From: CAWGJF01 sp963822905
Lineage (GTDB): Bacteria > Bacteroidota > Ignavibacteria > Ignavibacteriales > Ignavibacteriaceae
Direction: 5' to 3'
DNA: 18,643 nucleotides
NCBI GenBank assembly: GCA_963822905.1
Contig: CAWGJF010000005.1
Location: 1 to 18,643 of the forward strand
The notes below the pieces were generated by a model that saw nothing but the letters and a program-made list of their open reading frames with translations, was not told where the DNA came from and ran no database searches. This document shows positions 1-6,403 of this stretch, one piece after another; positions within the stretch are counted from its first letter, which is position 1, and the number at the start of each line of letters is the position of its first letter. The translations under genes and the position numbers were made by a program.

Positions 1-30
1 TACGTTTCCTCAGAGTGTTGTTACTTTCAA

Positions 31-105
31 TTTACAAGTATTAAAGAGAATAATTTTTTAAATGCCGAGTGCGAAATCGCTGTCGGGTTGAAGCACTTGT
101 TAGCT
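31..105 (-). other. attC-like (integron recombination site-like) sequence, degenerate
   Basis: Read on the minus strand, just 3' of the DUF2130 gene, the sequence begins GCTAACAAGTGCTTCAACCCGA. This resembles the R''-L'' half of an integron attC site. A central imperfect hairpin follows (CCGA at 65-68 with TCGG at 83-86, GCGA at 71-74 with TCGC at 77-80). A decayed AT-rich mirror arm contains ACTTGTAA (ACAAGT at 34-39 on the plus strand pairs with ACTTGT at 95-100). The right-hand core GTTRRRY is not well preserved. The gene-then-attC order is what a gene cassette would show, but no integrase or second site lies in the window, so this may be a relic or coincidence. Confidence 0.3.
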
Positions 106-148
106 AAATTTTGAGAATTAAACATTTTTTACATTAACCGTCATACAT

Positions 149-1426
149 TTATTTAGTTTTATTAGAAAGTTCCTGAAACTTAGCTGTCATAGTGGGATTC
201 CCACGTGTTAATTTTTTTATAGTTAAATCTTCCGCCTTATTATTAGCTAATCGTAGATTATTTTCTGAAGATAACAATGCGTCTTTAGTTTTTTGAAGAT
301 GATCAATGGTTTTATCAATTTCGTCAATTGCAGTTTTAAATTTACGACTCGCTAATTCATAGTTTTTAGCAAATCCCTCCTTAAACGAGTTTATATTCTC
401 TTCAAAATTCGTAATATCAATATTTTGATTTCTCACCAAAGCTAATTCGGCTTTATACTTCAATGAATTCATTGCAGCATTGCGTAGAAGTGTAATAATT
501 GGTATGAAAAATTGAGGTCGAATTACATACATTTTGTTATATTTATGGGATACATCAACAATTCCTGAATTATAGAATTCGCTTTCCGCTTCCAAAAGCG
601 AAACGAGAACTGCGTATTCACAATTCTTTTCGGTTCGGTCTTTGTCCAATTCTTTAAAAAAATCTTCATTTCTTTTTTTTGTAGCAGTTTCATCTCCCTC
701 ATTCTTCATTTCAAACATAATTGAAATGATTTCATTCCCAGCATCATCTGATTCCTTGTATATATAATCACCTTTACTCCCAGACTTTGCATCGTTGTCT
801 TTTTCAAAATAAGCTTTTTGAAATGCTGTTGCACGTAGCTTGTTGAATTCAATCTCGCAATGTTGTTCAAGCGTTTCACCAATCATTTTAGTCGAAAGTT
901 TTAGTTTCAAATCTTTACGCATAGCAATTTCTTCATCTTTCATCTTAATGATTTTGTCTTTTGTATTGAGTTCAGAAGTAAATTTTTCGTTTAAAGATTT
1001 TTCGAGTAATTGCGTTTCTGCATCTTTACTTTTTAGAATATTAGCAAGCTCGTCACGTTCTTTTTCGATTTTTTGAATTGCCTCTGTAACTGTTAGTTTT
1101 TTGTTAATCTCTGCATTGTCAATTTTTGATTTCATTTCAGCTATTTCAGAGTCTTTTTTAGACAACTTTTCAGTGATTTCTCTTTCATTTTTGGCCTTAA
1201 GTTCAATTAATTCCTTATCCTTTTTTGATAACTCTTCTTGTAACGAATTTTTTAGATTTGCTTCAGCTAGTTTAACAGCACTTACCTTTTCTTTTTCCGC
1301 AAGTTTTAATCGATTTTGTAATTCTTCTTCAAATTGATGATCTCGAATTTGCTTTAGAATCTCAGCGAAACCAGCTCCATCGATTTTAAAAGCTTTTTTA
1401 CAATTTGGACAAATTATTTCGTTCAT
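149..1426 (-). CDS. DUF2130 family coiled-coil protein, PD-(D/E)XK nuclease-like
   Basis: This 425-residue protein has the layout of the DUF2130 family. A short N-terminal Cys-x2-Cys knuckle (C6, C9, in ICPNC) is followed by a highly charged Lys/Glu-rich coiled coil (about 25-175). The conserved globular domain (about 175-320) has a second helical stretch behind it (about 320-405). In the globular domain, KGD (D220), a strand, then FEMK (E239, K241) fits the D...ExK active-site pattern of PD-(D/E)XK nucleases, and a hydrophobic strand AVLVS follows. The family function is not established; nuclease activity is inferred from the motif. There is no signal peptide, so it is probably cytosolic. 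The ATG at 1426 has only a weak GGGAT upstream. The gene stands alone on its strand, with an attC-like sequence just 3' of it, which may hint at transfer. Confidence 0.85.
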   Translation of the reverse strand: MNEIICPNCKKAFKIDGAGFAEILKQIRDHQFEEELQNRLKLAEKEKVSAVKLAEANLKNSLQEELSKKDKELIELKAKNEREITEKLSKKDSEIAEMKSKIDNAEINKKLTVTEAIQKIEKERDELANILKSKDAETQLLEKSLNEKFTSELNTKDKIIKMKDEEIAMRKDLKLKLSTKMIGETLEQHCEIEFNKLRATAFQKAYFEKDNDAKSGSKGDYIYKESDDAGNEIISIMFEMKNEGDETATKKRNEDFFKELDKDRTEKNCEYAVLVSLLEAESEFYNSGIVDVSHKYNKMYVIRPQFFIPIITLLRNAAMNSLKYKAELALVRNQNIDITNFEENINSFKEGFAKNYELASRKFKTAIDEIDKTIDHLQKTKDALLSSENNLRLANNKAEDLTIKKLTRGNPTMTAKFQELSNKTK

Positions 1427-1729
1427 ATAGATCCCAATGTTTTTTATTTGATTTTAATCATTTGGTTCATTCTTAGCAAAATAGCAAACTATTAATTACA
1501 TTTTCAAAGATCTTTACAATCCTCTCACAGTTAAAATGTTTTATTACACTAAAATTTATTACGCAATCAATCCGGTCCCTCCTTATAAGATAATACCCTC
1601 CAGTCCCCTCCGGATATTTAGTAAGTATATTTTCTTGGGTGGAAAATGTCGAAGCGGTTTAAACTTCGGAATAATTTTTTAAAGTATCAATTAAAATCTG
1701 TAAAAAGTCAGGGGCGGGAGGCCAGGGGT

Positions 1730-1754
1730 AAGATGTGAGAAGTAAGAAGTGAGA
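1730..1754. repeat. Purine-rich direct repeat, copy A
   Basis: The 25-base purine-rich segment (AAGATGTGAGA, A, GTAAGAAG, then TGAGA) matches copy B at 2988-3012 at 22 of 25 positions in the same orientation. The two copies sit on opposite sides of the tandem SnoaL gene. Confidence 0.6.
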
Positions 1755-1755
1755 T

Positions 1756-1797
1756 GAAAGACGAAAGACGAAAAACGAAAGATGGAAGATGAAAGAG
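1756..1797. repeat. Tandem heptamer repeat, six units
   Basis: Six consecutive 7-base units read GAAAGAC, GAAAGAC, GAAAAAC, GAAAGAT, GGAAGAT and GAAAGAG, immediately next to repeat copy A. The array is non-coding and lies 3' of the SnoaL gene. On the minus strand it forms a pyrimidine-rich tract. Its function is unknown. Confidence 0.75.
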
Positions 1798-1872
1798 ATA
1801 AGAAGAAATAAACTCTCTCACTTAATAGTCTCCAGCAAAACAGGATGCACTGAGACAGCCTGATAAATTCCA

Positions 1873-2793
1873 TTATCGGCGGATAAGACTATCCTCTTTA
1901 CCCGGCAACACCCTTAGTGCAGCAATACGCCACCCATCAGTCCCGCGAACTAGAATCCAATTCGCACTGGTTTGCCGAAGAGGCTGGGGTTTATTCTCTG
2001 TCCCCGGAATTGCACCTGTAACGGTGAGGTTTAACTGCACGACGTCATTGGTAATCGTTCGTATTTCGTCGATGATCATAATAACTTTAAAATTCCTTGG
2101 GTTGGAAAAGTAAGAACTCCACCACTCCTGAATTGCCTGTTTACCATGTACCAACGGTTTATTACGCACAATGATATCCGCATCGTTTCGGAAAAAAGCA
2201 GTAACCGCAGATGGATCGTGACTATCGTAGGCTTCTTCGTATGCTTTTACAAATGCACGTATGTGGGGTTGCAGTGACTCTGCAGTTTCGATAGAAGCTC
2301 CCAGAACAACGCTGTCGGTTTCTGCAGGCATCATAAAAATAGATGCAATGAGCCATCCGTCGCTAAGTCGATGCACCACCCACGTACCCCTGGCTTTTCT
2401 TGTTCGAAGTTCTGTTCCCAAAGAATCCTGTCCGCCTGTTACAGACAGAAGGTTGATTAGCGCAACGTCATCAGTTATCTTTCTTAACGAACTTACCTTG
2501 AAAGTACCTCTCCTACCCGCTTCCTGTTTTGCAAAGTAAGAATTCCACCATTTTTCTACAGCCTGCCGTCCTTTTGCTTCAAGCAGGTTGCCTACCACTA
2601 CATCCGCATCTTCAGTAAAGAATTCCGAAAGGATGGCTGCATCTCGTGTGTTGAATGTTTTTTGGTAGGCTTGAACGTACTTATTTAGTTCGGTTGAATC
2701 TGTTGTGGTTTGTGCCTTTATAGAAGTGGAGAGCAACATCAGGGATACAATCAGGTTAAAAAATAAAACCTCCGAAGTAGTTTTTTTTAGCAT
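1873..2793 (-). CDS. Secreted protein with two tandem SnoaL/DUF4440 (NTF2-like) domains
   Basis: The 306-residue product starts with a signal peptide (hydrophobic 9-25, probable cleavage after IKA, residue 27). Two copies of an NTF2-like domain of the SgcJ/EcaC/DUF4440 type follow (about 35-160 and 176-300). The copies align clearly: VQAYQKTFNTRD with VKAYEEAYDSHD, FFTEDADVVV with FFRNDADIIV, VEKWWNSYF with IQEWWSSYF, DGWLIAS with DGWRIAA. Such domains form cone-shaped pockets or dimers; here one chain may make a pseudo-dimer. The ligand or reaction cannot be told, and the family includes many non-enzymes. The ATG is supported by GGAGG at 2801-2805, 7 nt upstream. Base composition differs from the neighbours: 32 of 60 bases are G or C at 1921-1980 against 19 of 60 at 9961-10020. 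With the flanking repeats, this suggests acquisition. Confidence 0.85.
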   Translation of the reverse strand: MLKKTTSEVLFFNLIVSLMLLSTSIKAQTTTDSTELNKYVQAYQKTFNTRDAAILSEFFTEDADVVVGNLLEAKGRQAVEKWWNSYFAKQEAGRRGTFKVSSLRKITDDVALINLLSVTGGQDSLGTELRTRKARGTWVVHRLSDGWLIASIFMMPAETDSVVLGASIETAESLQPHIRAFVKAYEEAYDSHDPSAVTAFFRNDADIIVRNKPLVHGKQAIQEWWSSYFSNPRNFKVIMIIDEIRTITNDVVQLNLTVTGAIPGTENKPQPLRQTSANWILVRGTDGWRIAALRVLPGKEDSLIRR

Positions 2794-2987
2794 AGAACAG
2801 CCTCCATGATTAAATCATACTATCCCTTATTACAATCAGTTTTCACGAGTACCTCAGTTACAGCATAGAAGATTTACCGGGATAAAAAAGTTGAAAGATT
2901 TTTAAACTTAGTAATACCTATCAATTTGTTCAACCTTTGCAAGCAAAAAAGATGTTGATAGTTGGTTAGAGGCTAGAGGTAAGAGGA

Positions 2988-3012
2988 AAGATGTGAGAGG
3001 TAAGAAGAGAAA
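2988..3012. repeat. Purine-rich direct repeat, copy B
   Basis: This is the partner of copy A (1730-1754), with 22 of 25 bases identical. It lies in a wider purine-rich stretch (about 2967-3012) in the gap between the SnoaL gene start and the doxX terminator hairpin. Confidence 0.6.
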
Positions 3013-3052
3013 CCAGGCTGGCAACTGAAAATTCATTCTATAACCAGCCTGG
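3013..3052 (-). terminator. Hairpin terminator of the qorB-doxX operon
   Basis: A perfect 9-bp stem (CCAGGCTGG at 3013-3021, CCAGCCTGG at 3044-3052) with a 22-nt loop begins 10 bases beyond the DoxX stop codon. On the minus strand the stem is followed by a pyrimidine-rich tail starting TTTCTCTTCTT, not a pure U run. The large loop makes the call moderate. Confidence 0.5.
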
Positions 3053-3061
3053 GTATCACAC

Positions 3062-3436
3062 TTATTTGTTTTTAACAGTTTTCACTTTTGGAAAATAAAT
3101 ATAGGAAACCACTAACAGTGCTAAAAACACTATCGGCATAATTGCCGCGTTCACCGGGTCACCGCTTGATATGTGTGCAATAAAAGCCGACACGAAGGTA
3201 ATAGCAAAACCAAAATAAGCAAACTGCTTTAACTTAGCCGGTATTATTGGCAGCAGCAGTGCAATTACACCAAGTACTTTTGCAGTTGCAAGTTCAACCC
3301 TGAAGTAAGACGGGAAGCCAAGATGTGTAAATGCTCCTTTTATTTCCGGGTTTGTTAGATAATTAAATGCTGCAAACAGCATCATTATTGAAACCAAACC
3401 TGTCGTTAACCAGAAAATTATTTTATTCTTTTTCAT
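3062..3436 (-). CDS. DoxX-like family integral membrane protein
   Basis: The 124-residue protein is almost entirely four hydrophobic segments (about 8-26, 48-66, 70-90, 94-113). A loop holding GFPSYFRVELATAKVLG is typical of the DoxX-like family, and the length is usual for it. The tail is basic (KVKTVKNK), which places the C-terminus in the cytoplasm. Characterised DoxX-type proteins are membrane partners in quinone, thiosulfate or redox-stress reactions, but no specific role can be read from this sequence. It lies 17 nt behind the qorB-like gene, with its own AAAGGA ribosome site at 3445-3450, so the two are almost surely one operon under the same HxlR control. A redox or electrophile-stress role is inferred from that context. 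Confidence 0.85.
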   Translation of the reverse strand: MKKNKIIFWLTTGLVSIMMLFAAFNYLTNPEIKGAFTHLGFPSYFRVELATAKVLGVIALLLPIIPAKLKQFAYFGFAITFVSAFIAHISSGDPVNAAIMPIVFLALLVVSYIYFPKVKTVKNK

Positions 3437-3453
3437 TTTTATTATCCTTTCAT

Positions 3454-4323
3454 TTATGAAGAGTAAACAGTTTCTAAATATTCTTTTAACGTCTGCGGTT
3501 TTCTTCCAAGAATGTTTTGCAAATCTGTTTTGGTGGTTAAAAACTCTCCCCGTTTTATTGCTTCACTAAAGCCAGCCATAATATCTACATATTCGGAAGG
3601 AACACCGGCTTTTAATAATGTCTCTTTATATACTTCTTTTGAAGGGCTTGTGTACTGAATTTTTTTACCCGAGATCTCACTTAATATTTCTGCAACATCA
3701 TTAAAAGAATAGCTAGTTACGTTGGTCAGGGAATATTCTTTGTTTTCATGTCCGCTGCCTGTAAGAATATTTGCAGTAGCTTCTGCAAGATCGATCCGCG
3801 ATGTAAGAGAGGCTTTTCCATCACCTGCCGGCAGGAAAATTCCTGTATCAAGAACATTATCACCCATAAACGTAGGAAGCATGTCAACATATACGCCGTT
3901 TCGCAGAATCGTATAAGGTATTCCGCTTGCTTTAATATTTTTATCTGTATCTATATGTGATTTTGCAACCATCGCAATTGGCGAAGATTCCGATTCATTA
4001 TTTCTTTCAAAGCTCGTATAAATAATATGCTTTACTCCCGATTCCTTTGCGGCATTGATAACATTCAGGTGCTGCTTTCCACGGTTGACAATATCACTGC
4101 CTGAGACAAATAAAAGTTTATCAACTCCGTTAAAAGCATTCACTAAAGATTCATAATTGTCATAATCACCTAAACGAACATCAATTCTCTTTTCTTTGAG
4201 ATCTTTGGCTTTTTCTTTGTCTCTTGCCAAAGCTGCAATTCCGGATACAGGGATATTCTTTTTTAATAGAAAATCAATGACTGCTTTTCCAAAGTTTCCT
4301 GTGGCTCCTGTTATTAGTAACAT
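3454..4323 (-). CDS. qorB: QorB-like NAD(P)H-binding quinone reductase (atypical SDR, NmrA type)
   Basis: The 289-residue protein begins with the Rossmann motif TGATGNFG (5-12). From memory it follows E. coli QorB (YtfG) along its length: GVDKLLFVSGSD, QHLNVINAAKESGVKHIIYTS, the TILRNG strand, the GDGK loop, and a C-terminal helical domain ending LKEYLE. QorB reduces quinones with NADPH, limiting quinone toxicity. There is no signal peptide, so it is cytosolic. The ATG is backed by AAGGAG at 4330-4335. The gene is divergent from an HxlR-type regulator, as ytfG is from ytfH in E. coli, and it leads an operon with doxX. The palindrome at 4408-4431 is probably the control site. Substrate identity is inferred from homology and context; other NmrA-like reductases are possible. 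Confidence 0.85.
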   Translation of the reverse strand: MLLITGATGNFGKAVIDFLLKKNIPVSGIAALARDKEKAKDLKEKRIDVRLGDYDNYESLVNAFNGVDKLLFVSGSDIVNRGKQHLNVINAAKESGVKHIIYTSFERNNESESSPIAMVAKSHIDTDKNIKASGIPYTILRNGVYVDMLPTFMGDNVLDTGIFLPAGDGKASLTSRIDLAEATANILTGSGHENKEYSLTNVTSYSFNDVAEILSEISGKKIQYTSPSKEVYKETLLKAGVPSEYVDIMAGFSEAIKRGEFLTTKTDLQNILGRKPQTLKEYLETVYSS

Positions 4324-4353
4324 TTTATACTCCTTTTATTTTTTTAATAGTCA

Positions 4354-4385
4354 TTTGTTTGATATTCCTAACTTATATATATTTG
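4354..4385 (+). promoter_or_regulatory. Bacteroidota-type promoter for the HxlR-family gene
   Basis: TTTG at 4354-4357 is separated by 20 nt from TATATTTG at 4378-4385, which matches the Bacteroidota consensus TTTG-N19-21-TAnnTTTG. Transcription would begin near 4392, ahead of the palindrome at 4408-4431 and the start codon at 4459. The region is AT-rich, so a chance match is possible. Confidence 0.5.
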
Positions 4386-4407
4386 ATATATAAAAGATAC
4401 TACTTAC

Positions 4408-4431
4408 CTAAAGTATACCAGTATACTTTAG
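4408..4431. promoter_or_regulatory. Perfect palindromic operator, likely HxlR-family binding site
   Basis: CTAAAGTATAC (4408-4418), a CA spacer, then GTATACTTTAG (4421-4431) form a perfect 11-bp inverted repeat. It is centred in the region between the divergent qorB-like and HxlR-family genes. HxlR-family regulators bind as dimers to such sites beside their own gene and a divergent target. The site would lie in the HxlR leader, about 17-40 nt after the predicted start of transcription, so bound protein could block its own synthesis and that of the reductase operon. Confidence 0.75.
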
Positions 4432-4458
4432 TAAACCGGGTATAAGAGGAAATATTTT

Positions 4459-4821
4459 ATGAAAGATGACTCATTTGAAAAGCCTGAAAGACTCAGTCAA
4501 TGTAAGAAACAGCTTATGGCTATTAACGATGCGCTGGATATTGTCCGTGGGAAATGGAAAGTTCAGATTATCGGTACGCTGATGTTTGGTAACAGGAGAT
4601 TTAAAGAATTGCAGAGAGAAGTGTCGGGCATCACAGCAAAGATGTTGTCAAAAGAACTGCGTGACCTTGAAATGAACCAGCTTGTTGAAAGAACTGTTTA
4701 TGATACTATCCCGCCAACAGTTGAGTATTCGATTACGAAGCATGGACAGTCGCTTGAAATGGTCATACAGGAATTAGGTAAATGGGGTACCAGACACAGG
4801 AAAAAGATCTTCGGAAAGTAA
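4459..4821 (+). CDS. HxlR-family winged-helix regulator (YodB/QorR-like)
   Basis: The 120-residue protein has the full HxlR winged helix: DIVRGKWKVQIIGTL (about 28-42), NRRFKELQREVSGITAKMLSKELRDLE (recognition part, about 45-71), and the wing VERTVYDTIPPTVEYSITKHG. A single N-terminal cysteine (C15, in SQCKKQ) sits where YodB, HypR and QorR carry the thiol that senses quinones, diamide or other oxidants. The ATG is preceded by AAGAGGA ending at 4450, 8 nt upstream. It faces away from the qorB-doxX operon with the palindrome between them, so it probably represses itself and that operon and releases on thiol oxidation. Redox sensing is inferred from C15 and the neighbours; the family assignment is firm. 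Confidence 0.9.
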   Translation: MKDDSFEKPERLSQCKKQLMAINDALDIVRGKWKVQIIGTLMFGNRRFKELQREVSGITAKMLSKELRDLEMNQLVERTVYDTIPPTVEYSITKHGQSLEMVIQELGKWGTRHRKKIFGK

Positions 4822-4908
4822 GAAGATTATCTTCGTCTATTATACCGTCCTTTTTAAAATAAATTTTACCCGGATTAACATTGCCGGTGTGAAGAATGTA
4901 TTTTCATT

Positions 4909-5307
4909 TTATAAAAATTGTTTCAGCCATTCTTTTGCTTCCCTGTCATTAATGAAGCTCTTCATAGGTACGGGAGGTTGTTTGAACTTAAACAGTAGAT
5001 TCATTATAAACTTTGCAAGTCCCGGTTTTGAAACCATTGCCATCGCGGAATATATTTCAGGAAGTTTTTCAGTCGAAAACTTTCTTGTTTCCTTATCAGG
5101 TACAGGAGAATTGCTAAGGTAAATAAGAAGCGGGACTCTCTTATTCCCGGTAATCTTTTTTACTAAAGCAACATTTACTTTTATATTTTCAACTGTACGT
5201 TTTGGGTTTTTGGAAAGCGAAACAAGGATACCATTATCTTCAACCCAGTAAGTTGCTATTTCACCTTCTATAATTTCTCTGTCTGTTGGAATTTTAATTT
5301 CTGTCAT
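4909..5307 (-). CDS. DUF7793 / STAS-SEC14-like domain protein
   Basis: The 132-residue protein looks like the small STAS/SEC14-like (DUF7793) proteins frequent in Bacteroidota. It alternates strands and helices and has a strand VPLLIYLSN (58-66). The helix-turn AMVSKPGLAKFIMNLLFKFKQPPVP is followed by the family ending FINDREAKEWLKQFL. No signal peptide or membrane segment is evident; the Phe/Leu-rich stretch near 99-108 is a buried helix rather than a transmembrane one. Function is unknown; STAS-like folds often serve as protein-protein switches. It is a lone gene, convergent with the HxlR-family gene and 322 nt downstream of the methyltransferase start with a 170-nt gap between them. The ATG at 5307 has no clear Shine-Dalgarno sequence. 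Confidence 0.75.
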   Translation of the reverse strand: MTEIKIPTDREIIEGEIATYWVEDNGILVSLSKNPKRTVENIKVNVALVKKITGNKRVPLLIYLSNSPVPDKETRKFSTEKLPEIYSAMAMVSKPGLAKFIMNLLFKFKQPPVPMKSFINDREAKEWLKQFL

Positions 5308-5477
5308 CAGTATGTTTTTTTATTTAGTAAAGTAAAATAATTATGTGCAAGATATAACTAAAATCAATTAATATTTGATTCGTAAGAATCCAGGATTGAT
5401 TTGCTGTATTCAATATACAAGCATTTTGAAGAGATCATTTATATATAAGTCTAACATTATATACATCCCTTTTCAAT

Positions 5478-6155
5478 TCAATGAAAACGTGCATACTTCC
5501 ATAGGCAGATTTCAATATCAATATCATTTTCTTTAATCCTGAAAAATCTGAATAGAGATTTGGAAATCAATTCCCTGAACTGCTCAGCCGTATATGCACG
5601 TGGTCTCAGTGTGTGTTTAAATGTATATTTCGTAAACAATCCACCTAAACCATTCATGTTTAATGTATCTGTCACAAAGCAATCGATTGAATCATCCGAA
5701 ATATTTTTCCGTAAATCGCTTATCCATACTTTCCCCCCGGGTTTCAAAACCCTGTACATTTCGTTTAATGCTTCAACCGGTTCACTGAAGTTTTTAAAGG
5801 AAGACGTACAGATAAGAAAATCAAACTGCTTATCCGGGAATGGCATTGCAGAAACATTTCCTTTTTGAAAATCAATTTTAACACCGGCACTGACAGCATT
5901 CTTATTTGCTATTTCAACAAATGTCTCACTAACATCAAGTCCTGTAATTTTATAATTACACAGCTTTGAAAGTTCAATGGATAAATATCCCGGCCCGGGC
6001 CCGACTTCAAGTATATTACTTTCATCTAATATTTGTCTGGATAATTTTTTAGCCCAGTTGCGGTATAGTCCTTTCATATTACGACGAGCACTTTTATCAT
6101 AAGACCGTGCAATAAAGCCTTCCATTCCAATACCCGTATAACCTTTTGATTGCAT
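5478..6155 (-). CDS. Class I SAM-dependent methyltransferase (UbiE/Methyltransf_11-like)
   Basis: The 225-residue protein has the standard methyltransferase core. Motif I is ILEVGPGPGYLS (48-59), with an acidic residue for the ribose of SAM at the end of strand 2 (D74, in GLDVS). Motif II is the region FDFLICTSSF (111-120), and motif III is RVLKPGG (135-141). The N-terminal 45 residues (GMEGFIARSYDKSARRNM) and the C-terminal tail (from about 150) would hold the acceptor-binding elements, but they do not reveal the substrate. The ATG is supported by GGAG at 6161-6164, 5 nt upstream. It is a single gene with long gaps on both sides, so context gives no pathway. Small-molecule methylation is more likely than RNA or DNA methylation, given the resemblance to UbiE-type enzymes. 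Confidence 0.85.
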   Translation of the reverse strand: MQSKGYTGIGMEGFIARSYDKSARRNMKGLYRNWAKKLSRQILDESNILEVGPGPGYLSIELSKLCNYKITGLDVSETFVEIANKNAVSAGVKIDFQKGNVSAMPFPDKQFDFLICTSSFKNFSEPVEALNEMYRVLKPGGKVWISDLRKNISDDSIDCFVTDTLNMNGLGGLFTKYTFKHTLRPRAYTAEQFRELISKSLFRFFRIKENDIDIEICLWKYARFH

Positions 6156-6348
6156 CTTATCTCCAAAATAAAATTATATTAAAAGTGAAAATAGGTTTGA
6201 GGATTCTATGTGTAAATAAAAAATCGGTAAAGGACTGCTGATTGTAGGTGAACAAAGGAAATAGGAATGTTTTTTAAGTAGGTTTAGATACTGGGAAAGG
6301 ATTTCTTAATAATACTGAAATGAAAGTCCGGAACTCCTGGACTACTAA

Positions 6349-6390
6349 CCCGGCTTTAGTGAAAATAACTGTTTCCTCACCATAGCCGGG
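6349..6390 (-). terminator. Nested hairpin downstream of the lipoprotein gene
   Basis: CCCGGCT (6349-6355) pairs with AGCCGGG (6384-6390), and inside it GTGA (6359-6362) pairs with TCAC (6377-6380). It begins 14 nt past the lipoprotein stop. A second small hairpin (AGTCC/GGACT, 6325-6343) follows. No U run comes after the stem, so it may act as an mRNA 3'-end stabiliser instead of an intrinsic terminator. Confidence 0.45.
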
Positions 6391-6403
6391 GCAACACATT
6401 ATC

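Larger units (their letters stand above)
1427..1872. other. Long intergenic region, no gene supported
   Basis: These 446 bases lie upstream of the DUF2130 gene and downstream of the tandem SnoaL gene, both on the minus strand. They hold a C-rich patch at 1570-1615 with a 6-bp inverted repeat (ATCCGG/CCGGAT) and two near-identical pyrimidine runs, then the purine-rich repeats listed separately (1730-1797). A 60-codon open frame here reads through the repeat, is almost all Phe, Ser and Leu, and is not credible. A promoter for the DUF2130 gene should lie close to 1430-1560, but no convincing one was found. Confidence 0.6.

Noticed and set aside
840..1337. Two plus-strand 78-codon frames inside the DUF2130 gene
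   Set aside because: They are antisense to the Lys/Glu-rich coiled coil, which yields Phe/Ser/Leu-rich translations by codon complementarity.
1570..1615. ATCCGG/CCGGAT inverted repeat with duplicated C-rich runs
   Set aside because: A 6-bp stem with a 34-nt gap is too weak to call a terminator or a mobile-element end.
1691..1873. 60-codon minus-strand open frame after the SnoaL gene
   Set aside because: It reads through the heptamer repeat, giving a Ser/Phe/Leu-rich string without domain character, and has no ribosome site.
4373..4393. AT-only inverted repeat TTATATAT/ATATATAA near the HxlR promoter
   Set aside because: It is low-complexity AT and overlaps the -7 element; the 4408-4431 palindrome is a far better operator.
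6173..6178. Minus-strand TATAAT ahead of the methyltransferase gene
   Set aside because: There is no convincing -35 element, and it is likely by chance in this AT-rich stretch.
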